Below, one piece after another: positions 59,901-64,000 of a stretch of DNA of 64,000 nucleotides (position 1 is the stretch's first letter; every line of letters begins with the position of its first letter). Source of the DNA: Bemisia tabaci (Eukaryota > Arthropoda > Insecta > Hemiptera > Aleyrodidae); assembly GCF_918797505.1 (NCBI RefSeq), contig NC_092796.1, forward strand, positions 52,234,851-52,298,850, read 5' to 3'. The notes under the pieces were generated by a model. The model saw only the letters and a list, made by a program, of their open reading frames with translations, did not search any database and was not told where the DNA came from. The position numbers and the translations under genes were made by a program.

Positions 59901-62900
59901 TTGGATGAACATAATTAACCCATCGTATTCTTCTTGTTTTTTCCAGGTTAAATTAGGAGCTTTAGACGCAACTGTTCACCAGCGCAAAGCAAGTGAATAT
60001 AATGTCAGAGGTTATCCATCGATCAAATATTTCGCTGGAGGTAAAAAAGACTCTTCCTCTGCTGAAGATTACAGCGGAGGCCGCACCGCCTCTGACATCG
60101 TAGCCTTTGCCCTTGAAAAACATGCAGAAAATGTTCCTGCGCCAGAACTTGTACAGGTGCCTACTTTAAATTTATTGAAAAGCACTATTTTGAAACATTT
60201 ACTTTTTTTTCTTTTTCATTTCAATGTGCCTGTTTAGCACCCTTTGTCAACTGGGACAAATCCATGAGCATAACTATGGGTATTTGACTAAATATTTTTT
60301 TTACAAACTTGTTGCCCAGAATTCGGCAATTTTTTGAATTCGGTATTATCTCTCCACCTTTCATTTGATACTAAAACATCACTTTTTTACAAAAAACGAA
60401 AATCCCTTCAAATAGTGATGTAATAAAGACGACTAAAAAAAAATGATCCCTCAGCTGTTTTCACCAACTATGCTGTAGATCAAATAGTAATGAAAAAGGA
60501 AAGCAAAAATTATTTTCTCTCTGCTTTATTTTAAAATAAACCTTTTGTGGTTTTTTTTTATTTTTTTTATTTTTTTGTCTGAAAACTTCAATACGATAGA
60601 AAAGGCTGTTAAGTCTCTCTGCTATTTTTTTCTCTTCTGCCTCCTTAACGATGAAATTTTTTAAGGAACTCTTTCTCACGTAACTTGACTGTGATTTTTT
60701 GAAGCTCTGGCTTTCCGTTGAAGTTCCCAACATTGTTATATATTTGAGGTTTCATTTTTCATGGAATTGTCTCTAATGCAGTTTTCCCCTTACTTAACAC
60801 TCCTCTCTACATGTAACTTTTTTCAAAGTCCTGCTTGTTCGTAATTCTGAAAAAAGGTCAGAACATTTGTGGCTCCTCTGATGGATCCGTGAGTAGTGAA
60901 AACTTAAAAACATTAATTAATTTCCTGTAACTATAGTATCTTGTTGAAGATAAGACTTTTTTATTACCAGGACAAAGTATCTCCAAGAAAAATTGTACCA
61001 AATAACAACGATCATTTATCTGTTTTTTTTTCTTTTCCTCAGGTCACAAGTACATCCGTAGTCAAGAGCGCTTGTGAAGAGCATCCTCTGTGCATTGTTG
61101 CTGTTTTGCCACACATATTGGACTGTCAGTCGGAGTGCCGCAATAATTACATCAAAATGCTAACAAGTTTAGGTGAAAAGTTCAAGAAGAAGCTCTGGGG
61201 GTAAGTTCTGATCCAGAATGCAATTTTTAAAAATTAAAGTCATTATGACAGTCCCATCTTTTATCATAAATCTTTCATGATAAGATCAAACGAAAGCCAA
61301 AATGTAGCATTGAAGAGACTCTTGACATCAAAAGGAGAGAGGGAGTTGTCACTACAAAATCATCCAAATTAGAATTTTTTTATAAGTTTGAAAGCTCAAA
61401 GAAGAATTTCTGTGTTTCTGGATCGTCAATATTTTGGAACTTTCCCATCTCTTGATCTTTAGGCATTAAACACACGGATGCAGAAAGTTTCTAGCCCTCG
61501 TATTTTTTAAATTTCTCTTCTCAATTCAACAAACCTTTTCCTCCAAAGTTTCTACAAGATAGCTTTTTTTCCTCCTTGGATAAGAATTGGTTTGATGTTA
61601 GCTGCGATGTTGAGTAAAACACGTAATTTTCACTTCAATTTTTCAGAAGTATGTTATTTTCACGCCAACGTGGGCACTGCATAGGCTTCTCCATTTTCAT
61701 ACATAACCGATTTTTACCTGTTGGTTACACGGTCGAGAAGTTTCTGCCCCTGATTAAGTGGTGCATGATTTAACGCTTGAATATGCGAATTAAGTTTTTC
61801 ACTGTGCGGTCTTGCTTTTTATGTAGTTCCAGCTTTAATTTGGAAATTTTGAAAGATATTCTTAGGAAACTAACTATCGAAAGGCGCATACTGAATGATG
61901 AATTTTCTTGATATTTCAGTGTTTCTTTACTTCCAGGAAGAATTCATTTTACAGTTCAATAATCTTTCCTTTAAATGCAGTAGATAAATTAAATGGGAGG
62001 CAACATCTCCTTTTAAAATACTTATCAATTTTCTTCATTTTTTGGACTATAGGTGGGTTTGGTCGGAGGCTGGTGCTCAGCCAGACTTAGAGGCAGCATT
62101 AGATATTGGAGGATTTGGCTATCCTGCGTTAGCTGTTTTAAATGCCAAAAAAATGAAGTATTCAATTCTTAGAGGCTCTTTCTCTGAATCGGGCATCTCA
62201 GAATTTCTCAGGTACATAATTCAATTTTTCTTTCTTATATATCTTGAAAAACCCCTAATCCTTGATAACTGAAAGAAATGCTCAGTCTTTACTGTCGTGA
62301 TTGCCAAATGCCTGATTTTGCCAAGGATTTTTTCTCAGTTTTGGCCCAGTCTAACAAAGCTGCATTATGTTCTCACTTCGTTACCATACAATCATCTTTT
62401 TAAAAACTGGATCCTAGTGCCAAAAATCTTGATATTAAGATATTGGTGCCTGGGTGGGACTTATTTATTCGGAACATTTTTTTACATAGCATGGTATGTA
62501 ACATTCTCGCAACACTTTGATCTGCTACAATCGAAACGTACTCTGAGGAGGCTGTAGAGATTGTTAAAGAGTTTCTCACCTTTTTTTCCTGGATTGACCT
62601 TGCATAGAGTGCTCTGTGATAGTGGAAACGAAACATGAGTATCAATTTTTCTAAAATATGTGCCCAGTGTTACCTCAAGCAAAAACCATACGTATGTACA
62701 TCCTATATTCCCATCAGAAAAATAAGATCAGATTTAGTAAAAACAGCCTGTGACCATGAAACGAAAATAACCATAATAAAGTACCCTAAACAAAGCCAAA
62801 AATTTGATGTGAAGGGCCAAAGCATTTTGAATCTTTTAAATGTTATGCTAAGAAAGACTGCTGCATATTTTTGTAGCGTTTTCATTTATGCTTAATCTTT

Positions 62901-63629
62901 AACCCTATTTGATCTTGGGCCTTTTCAAAATTTTCACTTTTACTTTTTCAAGCCCAAGGATAGGGATTCTCTGTTTCTCCAATATCAGCTCTTGACCATT
63001 TCTGGTTTGATAATATTTGTTACGGAAAATAAATATTAATGGCTTAAGTTGAAATACGCATATCTCAGATTGCGAAATCTAAAGTCTCCACTCGTGTTTT
63101 ATTTCTCTAACGGAAAACTTACCAACAGTTTCTATTTAAATATTCTGTGAACTTTTTCCTTCATTCTGAAAAAATCACACCAAATTGTGAAGAAAGGTTC
63201 TGGGTAATTTTCCTTGCAGATAATAAAACGTGAATTGGGAATTTTTAAACATTGCAATGGAGTTAAGCATTTTTGCACTTAGCCATTGATATATTTTTTT
63301 CCATTTATCGGAACAAAGACACTACAAAAAGAAATAAACATACAAACAAATATTTAAATAAATAGAGAGAAAGAGAGATAAAATTGCCCGAAATGACAGA
63401 AGAAACCCTTCTTTTCTCAAAACTGTTATTTTATGCCTAACAAATGTTTTGTTCTTTTTCACCCAGGGATTTGTCCTTCGGACGTGGAACAACCGCTCCT
63501 GTGAAAGGTGCGAAGCTCCCAGACATTAACTCAATAGACCCTTGGGATGGAAAAGATGGAGAACTACCCCCAGAAGAAGATATAGATCTTTCTGATGTCG
63601 AACTTGATGATATAAAACAAGATCTGTGA
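56933..63629 (+). CDS. PDIA6: protein disulfide-isomerase A6 (P5 / CaBP1)
   Basis: PDIA6 forms and reshuffles disulfide bonds in the ER lumen. Eight exons: 56933-56948, 57850-58043, 58474-58710, 59304-59465, 59947-60156, 61043-61200, 62053-62211 and 63467-63629, all with GT-AG borders and agreeing phases, 432 residues in all (human about 440). Signal peptide [16 protein letters not shown]; the first coding exon has only 16 bases, so an alternative start at 57810 inside the intron is rejected. Thioredoxin domain a has [10 protein letters not shown] with Cys 52 and 55; domain a' has [10 protein letters not shown] with Cys 183 and 186. The b domain follows, with [16 protein letters not shown] and [12 protein letters not shown] matching human. 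The C-terminal part is acidic ([13 protein letters not shown], a possible calcium-binding tail) and ends KQDL, a variant ER-retrieval signal in place of KDEL. Confidence 0.97.
58731..58814 (+). repeat. 42-bp perfect tandem duplication in PDIA6
   Basis: The unit beginning tacattaattctttttcaac and ending tagcctacaacat(a/t) occurs twice head to tail, at 58731 and 58773. It lies just inside intron 3, about 20 bases after the donor. Being exact, it is recent or an assembly artefact. Confidence 0.9.
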
Positions 63630-64000
63630 GCTGTTAATATCTCAGAGTAAATGTATCAAATGCCACTAATATTTGTCAAGTGCTTCACTCCCTGTTTTTG
63701 ACCGTGTAAAAAGTTTGTGCATTTGTAACCTACTTCTTAGTTCAAACGTGTAAAAAATCAAGTCATTAGGTTTTTTTGTCTAGTAGAGCTCCCGTTTTAA
63801 GTCTAATTTGGACATCACCAACTGAACACGATCTATCTACATCAAGAGTTTTGAAATATGACCGATCTCTACACTGTGGTGCTCAAGCCTACATGTTCTT
63901 TTTTTTTTCAGAATTCCCACCCAGATAGATCGGGTTTACTTAGTCTTGTCCATTCGTGATCTTAATATTATGTACCTCTCTTCACTTTTGTACTTGCTTT
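63630..64000 (+). other. PDIA6 3' UTR and downstream sequence
   Basis: It follows the PDIA6 stop. No AATAAA was seen with certainty before the window ends, and no other gene is visible. Confidence 0.5.

Overview
The window is nuclear DNA of an animal and most likely of an insect. It is AT-rich, its genes are split by long introns with GT-AG borders, and the space between genes is full of short inverted-repeat elements. An MADF-BESS regulator and a Dlg5 of the insect type point to an arthropod. A sap-sucking hemipteran is a guess only. There are no bacterial operons, CRISPR arrays or phage genes.

Layout. At 0.5-1.9 kb, minus strand, lie two exons of the N-terminal part of a gamma-tubulin complex protein of the GCP5 type; the gene runs off the left edge. 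At 5.29-8.94 kb, plus strand, is a complete two-exon MADF-BESS protein whose intron is packed with foldback elements. At 14.03-15.27 kb, plus strand, is a single-exon secreted protein with an acidic Ser/Asp/Gly/Asn repeat and a furin-like site, which I do not recognise. At 22.85-23.37 kb, plus strand, is the last exon of another gene I do not recognise. Its phase fits a signal-peptide exon at 2.79 kb, but the link is weak. From 54.78 down to 31.28 kb, minus strand, lies Dlg5, a scaffold protein with coiled coils, four PDZ domains, SH3 and a guanylate-kinase-like domain, in about 27 recognisable exons. At 56.93-63.63 kb, plus strand, is a complete eight-exon PDIA6 gene for an ER disulfide isomerase. 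Dlg5 and PDIA6 are divergent, with about 2.1 kb between their start codons.

The repeat-rich left third (3-25 kb) holds many foldback or MITE-like elements, several inserted in one another, plus a tRNA-derived SINE, a three-copy 158-bp tandem array and a pair of very clean palindromes at 10.7 kb. A decayed LINE tail and a further MITE sit in Dlg5 introns.

The genes do not form one pathway: spindle nucleation (GCP5), transcription (MADF-BESS), secretion, cell polarity (Dlg5) and ER folding (PDIA6). The most notable observation is that Dlg5 has several one-base frame breaks in its central exons (40.4-48.9 kb), while its last nine exons and all of PDIA6 read cleanly. This means either assembly indels or a damaged copy. 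I found no convincing new multi-gene system. The best candidates for novelty are the secreted repeat protein, the orphan 22.9-kb exon and the nested foldback elements.
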